Assembly (NCBI GenBank): GCA_959600905.1
Contig: CAUGNO010000005.1
Coordinates: forward strand, 1 to 64,000
Reading direction: 5' to 3'
DNA from: UMGS1975 sp959600905
GTDB taxonomy: Bacteria > Bacillota > Clostridia > Christensenellales > QAND01
DNA: 64,000 bases
Shown: positions 34,246-44,312 of the stretch, piece after piece
Layout: each line of letters begins with the position of its first letter
Numbering within the stretch: position 1 is the first letter of the stretch
Position numbers and translations under genes: made by a program
Notes under the pieces: model-generated
What the model was told of the DNA's origin: nothing
What the model saw: the letters and a program-made list of their open reading frames with translations, nothing else
Databases searched by the model: none

Positions 34246-35910
34246 ATGCAACTGAGAAGCGCAAATGTGACCCAGGGCGTAGAGCGGGCGCCGAACCGCT
34301 CGCTGTTCTACGCGATGGGATATACCGATGAAGAACTCAACCGTCCGCTGATTGGCGTGGTATGCGCGCACAGCGAGATCGTCCCCGGGCATTTTCACCT
34401 GGACAAAATCGCCGAGGCCGTAAAGGCCGGCGTGCGCATGGCGGGCGGCACGCCTATTGAGGTGCCGGCCATCGGCGTATGCGACGGCATCGCCATGGGG
34501 CATCTGGGCATGAAATACAGCCTGGCCAGCCGGGAGCTGATTGCGGACAGTACCGAGACGATGGCATTGGCGCATTGCTTTGACGGGCTGGTGCTGGTCC
34601 CCAACTGCGATAAGATCGTGCCCGGCATGGTGATGGCGGCGGTGCGGCTGAATCTGCCCTCCATCGTCGTTTCCGGCGGGCCGATGCTGGCAGGAAACGT
34701 GGCGGGCGAGAGAACGAGCCTGTCCAAGATGTTTGAGGCGGTGGGCGCGCGCAAGGCGGGCCTGATCGGCGACGAACAGCTGGAGGAGTTTGAGCGCGGC
34801 ACCTGCCCGGGCTGCGGCTCGTGCTCCGGCATGTACACGGCCAACAGCATGAACTGCCTGTGCGAGGCCATTGGCATTGCGCTGCCCGGCAACGGAACCA
34901 TCCCGGCCGTCTATGCCAAGCGCACCATGCTGGCGAAAAAGGCGGGCATGCGCATCATGGACCTGGTGGAAAAGGACATCAAGGCCAGAGACATCATCAA
35001 CGAGGTGTCGGTGAAAAATGCCCTGGCATGCGACATGGCGCTGGGGTGCAGCTCCAACAGCGTGCTGCATTTGTTGGCCATTGCGCATGAGGCAGGCGTG
35101 GAGATGGATTTGAACACCTTTAACGAGGTCAGCGAAAAAACGCCCAACCTCTGTCATTTGGCGCCGGCGGGGCCGACCTATATCCAAGACCTGGACGCCG
35201 CAGGCGGCGTGCCGGCGGTGATGAAGGAGCTGACAAAGATCGGTGTGCTGGATACCGCGGCGTTGACCGTGACGGGCCAAACGGTGGCGGAAAACATCGA
35301 AAAGGCCGAAAACGGCGATGAAAGCGTGATCCGCCCGGTGGAAAACCCATACAGCCAGACCGGCGGGCTTGCCATCCTATGGGGCAACATCGCGCAGGAC
35401 GGCTGCGTGGTAAAGCGCAGCGCCGTTGCGCCGGAGATGCTGGTGCACAGCGGCCCGGCCCGCGTGTTCAACGATGAGGAAGAGGCGATTCAAGCCATTT
35501 ACGGGCAGCGCATCAAGCCGGGCGATGTGGTGGTCATCCGCTACGAAGGGCCCAAGGGCGGCCCGGGGATGCGCGAAATGCTCAACCCCACCAGCGCTTT
35601 GGCCGGCATGAAGCTGGACAAAGAGGTGGCGCTGATTACCGATGGGCGCTTTTCCGGCGCCAGCCGCGGCGCCTCCATCGGCCATGTATGCCCGGAGGCT
35701 GCCATGGGCGGCAACATCGGCCTTTTGGAGGAAGGGGACATCATCGAGATCGACATTCCCAACCATCGCATCAACGCAAAGGTATCGGAGGAAACCTTTG
35801 CCGAGCGCAAAAAGCACTATGTACAGCCGGAGGCCAAGGTAAAGACCGGCTATCTGGCCCGCTACGCCAAGCTGGTCAGCGGGGCAAACAAAGGGGCGGT
35901 GATGCCGTGA
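34246..35910 (+). CDS. ilvD: Dihydroxy-acid dehydratase
   Basis: 554 residues. Iron-sulfur cysteines are in LVPNCDKIVPGM and CPGCGSCSGMYTANSMNCL, with GCSSNSVLHLLAIAHEAG further on and the C-terminal TDGRFSGASRGASIGH near the active site. It makes the 2-keto acids of valine and isoleucine. Its stop codon overlaps the start of ilvA by one base (TGATG). Confidence 0.96.
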   Translation: MQLRSANVTQGVERAPNRSLFYAMGYTDEELNRPLIGVVCAHSEIVPGHFHLDKIAEAVKAGVRMAGGTPIEVPAIGVCDGIAMGHLGMKYSLASRELIADSTETMALAHCFDGLVLVPNCDKIVPGMVMAAVRLNLPSIVVSGGPMLAGNVAGERTSLSKMFEAVGARKAGLIGDEQLEEFERGTCPGCGSCSGMYTANSMNCLCEAIGIALPGNGTIPAVYAKRTMLAKKAGMRIMDLVEKDIKARDIINEVSVKNALACDMALGCSSNSVLHLLAIAHEAGVEMDLNTFNEVSEKTPNLCHLAPAGPTYIQDLDAAGGVPAVMKELTKIGVLDTAALTVTGQTVAENIEKAENGDESVIRPVENPYSQTGGLAILWGNIAQDGCVVKRSAVAPEMLVHSGPARVFNDEEEAIQAIYGQRIKPGDVVVIRYEGPKGGPGMREMLNPTSALAGMKLDKEVALITDGRFSGASRGASIGHVCPEAAMGGNIGLLEEGDIIEIDIPNHRINAKVSEETFAERKKHYVQPEAKVKTGYLARYAKLVSGANKGAVMP

Positions 35911-37118
35911 TGGCGGAAAAGCGCGAACTGACGCTGGATAAGATCTACCATGCGTCGTATGTATTGAAGGATGTGATCCGAAAAACGGAGATGATCCATG
36001 CCCCTGAGCTGAACGGCGAATGCGAGGTGTATCTAAAAACGGAGAACCTCCAGGTGACGGGCAGCTTTAAGGTGCGCGGTGCGTACTACAAGATCAGCCA
36101 GCTTTCCGAGGAGGAAAAGGCGTGCGGCGTGGTGGCGTCGTCGGCCGGCAACCATGCCCAGGGCGTGGCGCTGGCGGCGGCGAAAAACGGCATTTCCAGC
36201 CTGATTTGTATTCCGGACAGCGCGCCCATCAGCAAGGTGGAGGCCACCAAGAGCTATGGCGCGGAGGTAGAGCTGGTTTCGGGCGCGTATGACGATTCCT
36301 ACAAGCGCGCCTTGGAATTGGTAGAGGAGCAGGGGCGCACGCTGATCCACCCGTTTGATGACCCGGACGTGATCGCGGGCCAGGGCACCATCGGGCTGGA
36401 GATCCTAGACCAGCTCAAGGACGTGGATGCAGTGCTGGTGCCCGTCGGCGGCGGCGGGCTGATCAGCGGCGTGGCGTACGCCATCAAGCGCATGCAGCCC
36501 AACGTGAAGGTATACGGGGTGCAGGCGGCAGGCGCGCCCAGCATGCTGGAAAGCATCCGCAAAAAGGAGAAGGTAACGCTGGAAACGGTGGATACCTTTG
36601 CCGACGGCATTGCCGTCAAGCACCCGGGCGATTTGACGTATGAGCTGGTATCCAACTATGTAGACGATATCGTGACGGTCACGGATGACGAGGTAGCCAA
36701 CGCGATTTTGGCGATGATCGAGGAACGGAAGCTCATCGCCGAGGGCGCGGGCGCGGTTTCGGTGGCGGCGGCGATGTACAATAAGGTGCCGCTCAAGGGC
36801 AAAAAGGTATGCTGCGTGGTATCCGGCGGCAATATCGATGTAAATATCCTGAGCAAGGTCATCGAGCGTGGGCTCGTCACGGCCGGGCGCAACAGCAACA
36901 TCACCATTGCGCTGACGGACAAGCCCGGCCAGCTGGAAGGCGTGAGCCGCATCATTGCCCAGTACGGCGGCAATGTGGTGTCCGTACACCATGACCGGGG
37001 CGAGGCGAATATGGCCATCAACGCCTGTTTTCTGCGCATAGGCATGGAAACAAGAAACGGCGAACAGGCACAGGAAATCTGCAAAGCGCTGCGCGAGGCA
37101 GGGTTCCATTTGGTATAA
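35910..37118 (+). CDS. ilvA: Threonine dehydratase (ammonia-lyase) with C-terminal ACT domain
   Basis: 402 residues. The PLP lysine is in LQVTGSFKVRGAYYK, the phosphate-binding loop is VPVGGGGLISG, and an ACT-type domain is at about 325-402 (NITIALTDKPGQLEGVSRIIAQ). This is the short form (TdcB-like core plus ACT) that supplies 2-ketobutyrate for isoleucine. Being last in ilvBNCDA makes a biosynthetic role likely although the fold is that of the catabolic group. The enamine product it makes is the typical substrate of RidA, encoded elsewhere in the window. Confidence 0.93.
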   Translation: MAEKRELTLDKIYHASYVLKDVIRKTEMIHAPELNGECEVYLKTENLQVTGSFKVRGAYYKISQLSEEEKACGVVASSAGNHAQGVALAAAKNGISSLICIPDSAPISKVEATKSYGAEVELVSGAYDDSYKRALELVEEQGRTLIHPFDDPDVIAGQGTIGLEILDQLKDVDAVLVPVGGGGLISGVAYAIKRMQPNVKVYGVQAAGAPSMLESIRKKEKVTLETVDTFADGIAVKHPGDLTYELVSNYVDDIVTVTDDEVANAILAMIEERKLIAEGAGAVSVAAAMYNKVPLKGKKVCCVVSGGNIDVNILSKVIERGLVTAGRNSNITIALTDKPGQLEGVSRIIAQYGGNVVSVHHDRGEANMAINACFLRIGMETRNGEQAQEICKALREAGFHLV

Positions 37119-37238
37119 CGGAAAAAACGGATGCGTCCTCTCTTCTGGGGCGGGCCATGCAGCGGCCCGGGCCAGGGAAGGGGGCGCTTCTCGGTTTATA
37201 GGCGCGTTTTTCGGCGCGGCCTGGAAAGGGGAAGGGCC

Positions 37239-38438
37239 ATGAACTGGAAGGACATGGTACAAAAGATACATTCGCTGGTGGTATTCCGCAGCATTTGGGG
37301 CGACGAGGTATTCCAGAAATTTGCGGCCATGCTCCAAGCGGTATGGGATGGCGCGGAAAAGGCGGTGGACGCCTATGCAGCGTTTGTGGCGGCGCTGTAT
37401 CAAAGGGGCGACAACTGGAGCGAATACCTGCTGCACTATATCCTGTGCGACGAAAACTTTTATATGCTGTTGCGCGCCGAGGGAAAGCAGGCGGCCCCGG
37501 TGGTGGAGCAGGCCGTGCAGCATGAATTGCGCGTGCTGGACGAGATTGCCCAGGTGAGCAGCGAGTCCGTACAGCGGGACATTCGGTTTTCCGGCTTTTT
37601 GCCGCAATGGAACACCACGCCGCTGCATTTCGGCTCTGTCTACCGCGACAGGCTGGCAAACATCGACATTCACGGCTACGGCATTTTTGCCCAATACCGC
37701 GCCTTTGTGCTCAAGGATGAGGAGATCGTGCCGATCCAGTCGCCAGACCCCATCCGGCTGAGCGAGATGAGCGGGTACGAAGCGCAGCGCGCCCAGGTAA
37801 TAGACAACACCAAGGCGCTGCTGTTGGGGCGGCCGGCTTCCAACATCCTGCTGTACGGCGACGCGGGCACGGGCAAATCCTCCACCGTCAAGGCGGTGGT
37901 CAACGAGTTTGCCGGCAAGGGCCTACGGATGATCGAGCTGAAGAAAAAGCAGCTGTACCAGCTGCCTATGCTGTTGGACCGCCTGAGCAAAAACCCGCTG
38001 AAATTCATCCTGTTTATCGACGACCTCAGCTTTGACCGCGACGACGGCGATTTTGCCGCGTTGAAGGCGATTTTGGAAGGCTCTGCATCCGGACGGCCGC
38101 AAAACCTGGTGGTGTATGCCACAAGCAACCGCCGGCACCTGGTACGCGAGACGGCCAGCGCGCGGGCGGGCGATGAGATCCATCTGAGCGATACCATCCA
38201 GGAACAGATGTCGCTGTCCGACCGGTTCGGCATCCTTATCACCTTCCTGCGCCCGGAAAAGGACGTATATCTGGAGATCGTACTGCATTTGGCGCAGCAG
38301 TACGGTGTGACGATGGACAAGGACGAGCTGATCCAAAAGGCGGAAGCGCACGCTTTGCGCCGCAATGGGCGCAGCCCACGAACGGCGCGGCAGTTCATTG
38401 AGCAGTGCGCCGCACTGGAAGGCGTTGGCAAACGATAA
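37239..38438 (+). CDS. AAA+ ATPase of the DUF815 family
   Basis: 399 residues. A helical N-terminal domain (about 1-170) is followed by an ATPase domain with Walker A LLYGDAGTGKSS, Walker B FILFIDDLSFD and a sensor ATSNRRHL. The family is widespread, with no firm function. The ATG at 37239 follows GGGGAAGGG. It lies 120 nt after ilvA; no terminator was seen in between, so read-through from the ilv operon is possible. Confidence 0.88.
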   Translation: MNWKDMVQKIHSLVVFRSIWGDEVFQKFAAMLQAVWDGAEKAVDAYAAFVAALYQRGDNWSEYLLHYILCDENFYMLLRAEGKQAAPVVEQAVQHELRVLDEIAQVSSESVQRDIRFSGFLPQWNTTPLHFGSVYRDRLANIDIHGYGIFAQYRAFVLKDEEIVPIQSPDPIRLSEMSGYEAQRAQVIDNTKALLLGRPASNILLYGDAGTGKSSTVKAVVNEFAGKGLRMIELKKKQLYQLPMLLDRLSKNPLKFILFIDDLSFDRDDGDFAALKAILEGSASGRPQNLVVYATSNRRHLVRETASARAGDEIHLSDTIQEQMSLSDRFGILITFLRPEKDVYLEIVLHLAQQYGVTMDKDELIQKAEAHALRRNGRSPRTARQFIEQCAALEGVGKR

Positions 38439-38455
38439 GAAACGATAGGCAAAGC

Positions 38456-38490
38456 AAAAGGAGACCCTGTGAACGGGTCTCCTTTTTTTT
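38456..38490 (+). terminator. Terminator after the DUF815 gene
   Basis: AAAAGGAGACCC, loop of 7, GGGTCTCCTTTTTTTT. Strong and also usable on the other strand. Confidence 0.88.
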
Positions 38491-38538
38491 GATGCAAATG
38501 GCCAAAATACGCAGCATATTCGCAAAAAGCCTAGACGG

Positions 38539-40218
38539 TTATGCGGATTTGCGTTTGCGATAGGCCAGGCAGGCCGTTGATACAGCGCCTATGGCGGCCA
38601 AGCTCAGCAAGGCGGCCCATACGCCGGGGCTGCTGTTGTCGCCGGTCTGCGGGCTGGCGGGTGTGGGCGTGGGCGCTGCCGAGGCCGCCGGCGAGGACGG
38701 CACCGCCGTCTGTTCGGGCGAGGGGCTGGGCACGGACTGCTCTTCGACGGTGTACGATACCGTAGGCTTGGCAAAGGGCTGCGCGGCCCCTTGGACGCCG
38801 TTGGAATCCACCGGGGTTAAAACGGCGCTGTTGTTGGTATATAGGCCGGCATAGCCCTGGCTGCCGTCGGCGTCATAGGCGCCGTAGGTACCCGCCTGCG
38901 TTTTGGGGTTTGTCAGCTGTACGGTATAGGTAAGCTGCACGGGCGCAAAGTTTGTAACGGGCTCGTGGATCGTCCAGGTAAAATGCTCGGTATCCGCCAG
39001 GTTGCCGGGGGTATAGCGCAGCGTATGGGCATAGCCGCCATCGGGCAGCGGCTTAAAGCCGTATTCGTTGTCTGCCAACCGGACTGCCTCATAGCGTTCT
39101 TGGCCGACGGAAAGGGAGAGTGCGGCCGCATCATTGACAAAATCAAAATTGTACTCATCCTGGACATAGCCCATAAAATCCTCTACATAGGAACCGGCAT
39201 CGACAAGGTACAGGATCTCGTTCAAAATGCCGTCAAAGCTGGCCTGCGCTCCGCCGGATAAAAAGCGCATGAAGGAGGGGCCAAACGGGTAGAGGGCCAT
39301 TTCGCTTTGCACGCCGGACATCACCGCATAGGTATGCGGATACTTGGCGGCAATGCGCTGATACGCTTGATAGGAAGCATAGAGGGCCAGGTCCACCGTG
39401 GAAGCATACGACGCCTTTTCATCGTAGGAAACAAACGGATCGCCAGAGATATCCGCCCCGCGCACGTAAAGGCTGGCCTTGTCCGCCGTGGTTTTCTGGT
39501 ACAGGGCCTTGGTTTCGTTGAGCCAGGCGGGCCAGCTTTCCGGCACATAGCCGCTGCCGTGCTTGACATCCCATCCATCCGGGCTGGCAAGCATCGGCGT
39601 ATGGGGGGCGTCGGCATTGGCAAAGTTGACGCCGTAATTCTCCTGGGCGCCGGTGTCCGCATCATCCCAAATATAGGTGATGCCGTCGCTGACCAGAATG
39701 AGGTATTTGCGGTCGCGCGATACGGCGGCATCGGCATCCAGCATGTTTTCCCCGGCCAACAGGCCGGCGCTTAGGTTGGAGCCGCCCGTGGCAGGCCGCC
39801 GCCCCATAAAATCGGCGACATCGTCCTTGGTGTCGGCGGTGATCTCTGTCAACGGCAGAGAAGTGACCTCGCCGCGAAACTGCACGGCGCCCACCTTGAT
39901 GACGGCCCCTGTTTCCTCGGCTTGGGCGTACAGGGCTTGAAGCATCTGCGCCACCTCTGCCTTGACCGGCTCGCTGCAGCTGGATTCATCCAGCACAAAG
40001 ACGACATCCGTGACCAGCTTTTCCTCGTGCGAGGGCAGCGAAAGCGTAACCTGTGAACGGTATGCCTGGTCTAGATTTGTGGCTGTTTTAGAGCGGGATA
40101 CATCCCAAGACTGCTCTTTTGCGCTGCCTTGCTGGGCGGCCAGCGCCGACAGCGGCGCCAGGGTAAGCAACAGGGCGGCAGAGAGCCATACAGCCAGCAT
40201 TTTTTTTGCCTTTTTCAA
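38539..40218 (-). CDS. Surface-anchored von Willebrand factor A-domain protein
   Basis: 559 residues: signal peptide (about 1-24), a vWA domain from about residue 65 to 350, a strand-rich region, a Pro/Ser/Ala/Thr wall-spanning stretch and a sorting signal SPQTGD, hydrophobic segment, RKRK tail. Metal-site elements are VFVLDESSCS, TGGSNLSAGL and LVSDGI; the fifth position of the usual DxSxS is Cys here (DESSC). Adhesion or pilus-tip-like roles are known for such domains, but the ligand is unknown. The TTG start at 40218 has AAAGGAGG 7 nt upstream. The sortase is not in this window. Confidence 0.85.
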   Translation of the reverse strand: MKKAKKMLAVWLSAALLLTLAPLSALAAQQGSAKEQSWDVSRSKTATNLDQAYRSQVTLSLPSHEEKLVTDVVFVLDESSCSEPVKAEVAQMLQALYAQAEETGAVIKVGAVQFRGEVTSLPLTEITADTKDDVADFMGRRPATGGSNLSAGLLAGENMLDADAAVSRDRKYLILVSDGITYIWDDADTGAQENYGVNFANADAPHTPMLASPDGWDVKHGSGYVPESWPAWLNETKALYQKTTADKASLYVRGADISGDPFVSYDEKASYASTVDLALYASYQAYQRIAAKYPHTYAVMSGVQSEMALYPFGPSFMRFLSGGAQASFDGILNEILYLVDAGSYVEDFMGYVQDEYNFDFVNDAAALSLSVGQERYEAVRLADNEYGFKPLPDGGYAHTLRYTPGNLADTEHFTWTIHEPVTNFAPVQLTYTVQLTNPKTQAGTYGAYDADGSQGYAGLYTNNSAVLTPVDSNGVQGAAQPFAKPTVSYTVEEQSVPSPSPEQTAVPSSPAASAAPTPTPASPQTGDNSSPGVWAALLSLAAIGAVSTACLAYRKRKSA

Positions 40219-40473
40219 ACCATATTCCTCCTTTAAGTTTGTAAAGGTGTACCTTTGCAAACTCTGCAAAAAGGACAAAATTTGACATTGTACTGCAGGA
40301 TATTTCCTGTATAATAGAGGCATAGGTGTGACAAAATTTATTTTTCAAATGTACGCTTTCACAAACGCTGATAACAGGCGGACAATGGGCCAAAAGCCGG
40401 GGCAGAATGGCTGCCGCGGCGTTTTTTTATAGGAAAATACAGAAAAATAACGAAAAAAAGAGGTTTTTTTGGA

Positions 40474-40501
40474 TTGACACATTTTTGACATAAGTTATAC
40501 T
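40474..40501 (+). promoter_or_regulatory. Sigma-A promoter of the Big2-domain surface protein
   Basis: TTGACA (40474-40479), 16-nt spacer, TATACT (40496-40501), 54 nt before the ATG. A second TTGACA at 40486 is too close to act as its -35. Confidence 0.65.
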
Positions 40502-40555
40502 GATGGTAACAGCCTGTATACCAAATATAAAAAATGCAGGCAGAGGGGGTAAAAC

Positions 40556-42211
40556 ATGAAAAGAAAGCTGGGGGCAATGCTGCTGGCGCTGTGCCTGATG
40601 GCAGGCATGACGGCTACGGCATTTGCCCAAGGAGACCCGGCAACAGAACCGGCGGGCGCGCCGCCTGCGCCGCAGGAAACGACGGTGGAATTTGACAGCC
40701 CGGATGTTTTCATCAACATTGGGGAGGAACAGAAACTCAATGTGAAGGTAACGCCGGAGGTAGCGCCGGAAGAGATCCAATGGAAGAGCAGCGATGAAAA
40801 GATCGTCACGGTGGATCAGGAAGGGAAGATCCATGGCGTAGCCGGCGGCGAAGCGTTCGTGTCGGCTGAGGCGGACGGTGTAAAGGCAGAGATTTTGGTG
40901 ATCGTCCAAGTACCAGTCCGTTTTACGGCGGATACCTTTGCGGATCTGGATCAGGACGAGATCTTGGCAACGCTGAAAAAGGTGCTGGGGCCGATGGAAA
41001 CAGAGGGCATGAGCATCGAGAGCAAAATGATGCCAAATGGCCAGAGCATGATGCTGTCCCATGAGATCATCAACAAGGCGTGGAGTGTGCAGCTGTCAGT
41101 GGAAGCGAATATGCTTAACGCAGATGGGAGCGAGGCCTATTCGTTCCGGCTGGAAGCGCTGGAGAACCAAACGTTGTCTGCACCAGTGGATTTGGCGGTA
41201 GATATTCACAAGGCGTCGGAGGATACAAAGCTGGCCCGTCTATTTCGAGGGGGAAAAGGCCTGGTTGTAGACGTAAAGGGAAAGACATTTCCAGAGGGAG
41301 CCTTTCTGTATTTTGGCCATGACAAATATTTTGGAGAAGAGACGCTGACGCTCTACAAAGTAACAGGGGACAAAGCTGTAGCTGTGGAGGAAGTGAACAC
41401 TTATCCGGAGAATGATATTGGGTTATCGCTTTCCAGCGGCGGCGTGTATGTTTTGAGCGACCTGACGGAAGAGGAGATTCTGGCCAACGCGCAGGCGCCC
41501 GAGACCATCTTTACCGCAGAGGATCTGAAAAACAACAAGCAGGCCGTTTTGGACAGCTTGGCGAACACAACAGAGCCTGTGGTATGTATCATGTTTACCG
41601 CAGCGGACAAAGCGGCCGTGATGCCGGCGGACGTTATTGAGGCGGCCCAGGCCAACGGCAAACAGCTTGTAGCGGCGCTGCAAAATGAGGACGGCAGCAT
41701 TTATATGTGGCTTTTCAATGCCTATGGACAGACGACGCAGCAAAAGGCCATGGATGTAAAGCTGTACGCATCGTTTACAGATGTAAGCGCGGATGCAGAG
41801 ATGCAGGCGCTGCTGGGCCGCGAGGCCAAGGCAGTACGCATCGATCTTGCGCATGAAGGGGCGCTGCCGCAAGGCACAGTGGTGGCGTTCCCGGCGTTGT
41901 CCGTGTTTGCAGACGGCGAAACGGTGTATCTGTATGAGCTCAAGGATGGCAAGCTGGTAGGCGCCGGCGCGGACGGCGCCCCGGCCAAGAGCATGATTGA
42001 GCAGGGGGCGGCGGTCTATGAAACGACGCACTGCTCCTCTTACATCATGACGGATGTAGCGCAGATCTCCGGCGCAGCGGGAGAAACGGCAGGCCCGTCC
42101 GCGGCTTCTCCGCAGACCGGCGATGCGCAGGCGTCCATGATGCTGTGGATTGCGGTGGCGGTGCTGGCGCTGGTCGGCGCGGGCACGGCGGCACTGGCAA
42201 AGCGCAGATAA
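40556..42211 (+). CDS. Surface protein with bacterial Ig-like (Big2) domain and sorting signal
   Basis: 551 residues: signal peptide (about 1-24), a Big2-like domain at about 40-125 (NVKVTPEVAPEEIQWKSSDEKIVTVD), a long region I do not recognise, and a C-terminal SPQTGD motif, hydrophobic segment and KRR tail. The ending is very like those of the two neighbouring minus-strand surface proteins, so all three are probably anchored by the same sortase. AGAGGGGG precedes the ATG. Confidence 0.82.
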   Translation: MKRKLGAMLLALCLMAGMTATAFAQGDPATEPAGAPPAPQETTVEFDSPDVFINIGEEQKLNVKVTPEVAPEEIQWKSSDEKIVTVDQEGKIHGVAGGEAFVSAEADGVKAEILVIVQVPVRFTADTFADLDQDEILATLKKVLGPMETEGMSIESKMMPNGQSMMLSHEIINKAWSVQLSVEANMLNADGSEAYSFRLEALENQTLSAPVDLAVDIHKASEDTKLARLFRGGKGLVVDVKGKTFPEGAFLYFGHDKYFGEETLTLYKVTGDKAVAVEEVNTYPENDIGLSLSSGGVYVLSDLTEEEILANAQAPETIFTAEDLKNNKQAVLDSLANTTEPVVCIMFTAADKAAVMPADVIEAAQANGKQLVAALQNEDGSIYMWLFNAYGQTTQQKAMDVKLYASFTDVSADAEMQALLGREAKAVRIDLAHEGALPQGTVVAFPALSVFADGETVYLYELKDGKLVGAGADGAPAKSMIEQGAAVYETTHCSSYIMTDVAQISGAAGETAGPSAASPQTGDAQASMMLWIAVAVLALVGAGTAALAKRR

Positions 42212-42233
42212 CACAACCATTCCAATGGCGATG

Positions 42234-42262
42234 AAAAAGCCCGGCGATAGGCCGGGCTTTTT
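42234..42262 (+). terminator. Terminator after the Big2 surface protein
   Basis: AAAAAGCCCGGC, loop GATA, GGCCGGGCTTTTT. Confidence 0.88.
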
Positions 42263-42397
42263 GTTTTGGGCAGGGAAGGCAAAAGACGCCGCCAACGGAA
42301 AGCTGGCATGCTTGGCCGATTCAGAGTAAAGGCGTTTTAAGACAAACCAGGGCAAGGGCGGCGGGGGCCGCAACAGCGCCAGGATGCAAGGGCAAAG

Positions 42398-42429
42398 AAA
42401 AAAGCACAGGCGATTTGCCTGTGCTTTTT
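42398..42429 (-). terminator. Terminator of the beta-helix surface protein gene
   Basis: On either strand AAAAAGCACAGGC pairs with GCCTGTGCTTTTT around a five-base loop; it ends 9 nt past the minus-strand stop. Confidence 0.88.
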
Positions 42430-42437
42430 GGTGGGTT

Positions 42438-44312
42438 TTATGCGTTTGTACGGCGCTTCATCGTGAGGAACGCCGCGCCGCCTGCGAGCACCAAGAGGGC
42501 CGCCCAAAGGGCCGTTTGGCTTTGGTCGCCGGTTTTGGGTGCGCCGCTCTGGGTGGAAACAAATTCTGCCGACACCTCCACATCGCCATGATCCGGCATG
42601 GTAAAGGTATATACGCCGTCTTTGCCCTGAAGAGCTTCCCCGTTGACAAAGACCTTGGATACGCGGTAGCCTTCGTTGGCCTTGGCGGTGATGGTGATGG
42701 TTTCGCCTGCTTTGGCGGTTTCCTTATCCACGGTTAGCACGCCGTTTTCACTGGGCAGCACACGAACGATGTAGTTGATCTCGGCAGAGAGAAGCTCATT
42801 CATGAAAGCGCCCATATCGGAGCTGACGGCCTCGGCGCCGTTTTCCGTTTTCAAGGCGTGTACAGTGACGGTGGGGCGCAGATACTGGGATAGGATCTCG
42901 ACGTTGATCTGCTTTACAAGGGGATCGTATGCAGCTTTGATCGCGTCGGTAAATACACTGGCATACAGCGCCCGCTCCTCAGCCGGCAGGGTATCCAGGA
43001 AGGAGATGAGCGCTTGCTCGTCTGCGATGACGGCATCAGGATGGTTGATGAGCACTAGCTGCACCAAAATATCGGTAAAGGATTGATGCAACGCTTCGCT
43101 GTCTTCCGGAGACACGGATTCGCCGCTGATCTCCTCTAGGTAGGCGATTAGGCCATCCAGATAACCATCCAGGGAATCCACGAGCGTTTGGCCGGAGGTG
43201 CTGTCCAATTTGGGGATGATGATATCCTCCGGTACCTGCGTCTGGTTAAAGAAATAATACAGCGCACTGCCCTGGATGGCGTCTTCGCCCTGGGCCTGGC
43301 CGCCGGACACAGAACCTTCGATGACCAGCTTGCCGGCCTGTTTGGCTTCCTCATCCTGTGCTTTCAGGCAGAGCACAACGACGCCGTCGCCGGCTACGGC
43401 CTGCTTTTTAGAGGCAGCGTTGCCGCCTTTGACATCGCCCTTGACCGTTACATCCGCGGTAGCTTCGATGCCAACGCCATCGCCCGCCATGGCAACGATG
43501 TCGTTTTTGGCATCGCCACCCTGGACGCTGCCACCCACGGTGACCTCGGATTCGCCGGCCGCGATGACGCCTGTGCCGCCCACAGCTTGGTCGGTATCGG
43601 ATTCCGCATTGCCGCCTTTGACGTCGCCAGCCACCTCTACCTGGGCGTTTTCTGTGGAAACAACGCCGTAACCGCCTTGCTCGGCGCCGTCCTTACCGGC
43701 CACATCGCCCTCTACCTTTACGGTGGATTCGCCTTCTGCGGCCACGCCGACTTCGCCGCCTTTGACATCGCCGTTTACGACGACCTCGCCCTTGTCGGTA
43801 GCGAGCGCGCCTACGCCGTCAGAATCCACATCGCCATTGACGGTGATTTTTGATTCCTCAGTAGCGGCCACGCCGCCCAGCGTGCCGTCTACATTGCCGT
43901 TGACGGTAACGTCCGCTGTACCAAGAGCGCCCACGCCGCCGCCGTTTTCATCGGTTTTGACATCGCCATTGACGGTGACCTTGGCATCTTCAACGGCCAG
44001 CGCCGTATCGGTTGCTTGGTTTTGAACGTCAGCGTTTACCTCTGCGGTGCCTTTGCCATGGAACGCGACATCGGACAGGGTGTACGTATGCCCGTTGAGG
44101 ATGTAGGTCTGGCCCTCTTTGGCCTCCAAGGAGCCGGCAAACTGGATATCACCGGTGAGGATGATGGTGACGTCCGCGTCGGTATCGCCAAACGCCTCCG
44201 CCAGCTTATCCCAGCTATCCACATTGTCCCAGGTTTTTGCCAGGGCAGAGACGGGGAGCATGGTGGCCACGGCCGTTGCCAGCGCCACAGACCAAAATTT
44301 TCGTTTTCTCAT
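42438..44312 (-). CDS. Repetitive beta-helix-like surface protein with sorting signal
   Basis: 624 residues: signal peptide (about 1-25), then about nine imperfect repeats (residues 85-310) built on VTVNGDV or VTVKGDVKGG separated by G-x-G-V-x-A turns, which suggests a parallel beta-helix. A helical middle region follows, then a bacterial repeat-like domain (ETITITAKANEGYRVSKVFVNG), and an APKTGD sorting motif with hydrophobic segment and KRR tail. Repeat DNA is also visible as a periodic GTT/GAC pattern. Function unknown; an adhesin or surface-layer role is a guess. Confidence 0.82.
   Translation of the reverse strand: MRKRKFWSVALATAVATMLPVSALAKTWDNVDSWDKLAEAFGDTDADVTIILTGDIQFAGSLEAKEGQTYILNGHTYTLSDVAFHGKGTAEVNADVQNQATDTALAVEDAKVTVNGDVKTDENGGGVGALGTADVTVNGNVDGTLGGVAATEESKITVNGDVDSDGVGALATDKGEVVVNGDVKGGEVGVAAEGESTVKVEGDVAGKDGAEQGGYGVVSTENAQVEVAGDVKGGNAESDTDQAVGGTGVIAAGESEVTVGGSVQGGDAKNDIVAMAGDGVGIEATADVTVKGDVKGGNAASKKQAVAGDGVVVLCLKAQDEEAKQAGKLVIEGSVSGGQAQGEDAIQGSALYYFFNQTQVPEDIIIPKLDSTSGQTLVDSLDGYLDGLIAYLEEISGESVSPEDSEALHQSFTDILVQLVLINHPDAVIADEQALISFLDTLPAEERALYASVFTDAIKAAYDPLVKQINVEILSQYLRPTVTVHALKTENGAEAVSSDMGAFMNELLSAEINYIVRVLPSENGVLTVDKETAKAGETITITAKANEGYRVSKVFVNGEALQGKDGVYTFTMPDHGDVEVSAEFVSTQSGAPKTGDQSQTALWAALLVLAGGAAFLTMKRRTNA

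Noticed and set aside
43440..44030. Periodic repeats considered as CRISPR or satellite DNA
   Set aside because: They encode the beta-helix repeats of the surface protein and stay in one frame.
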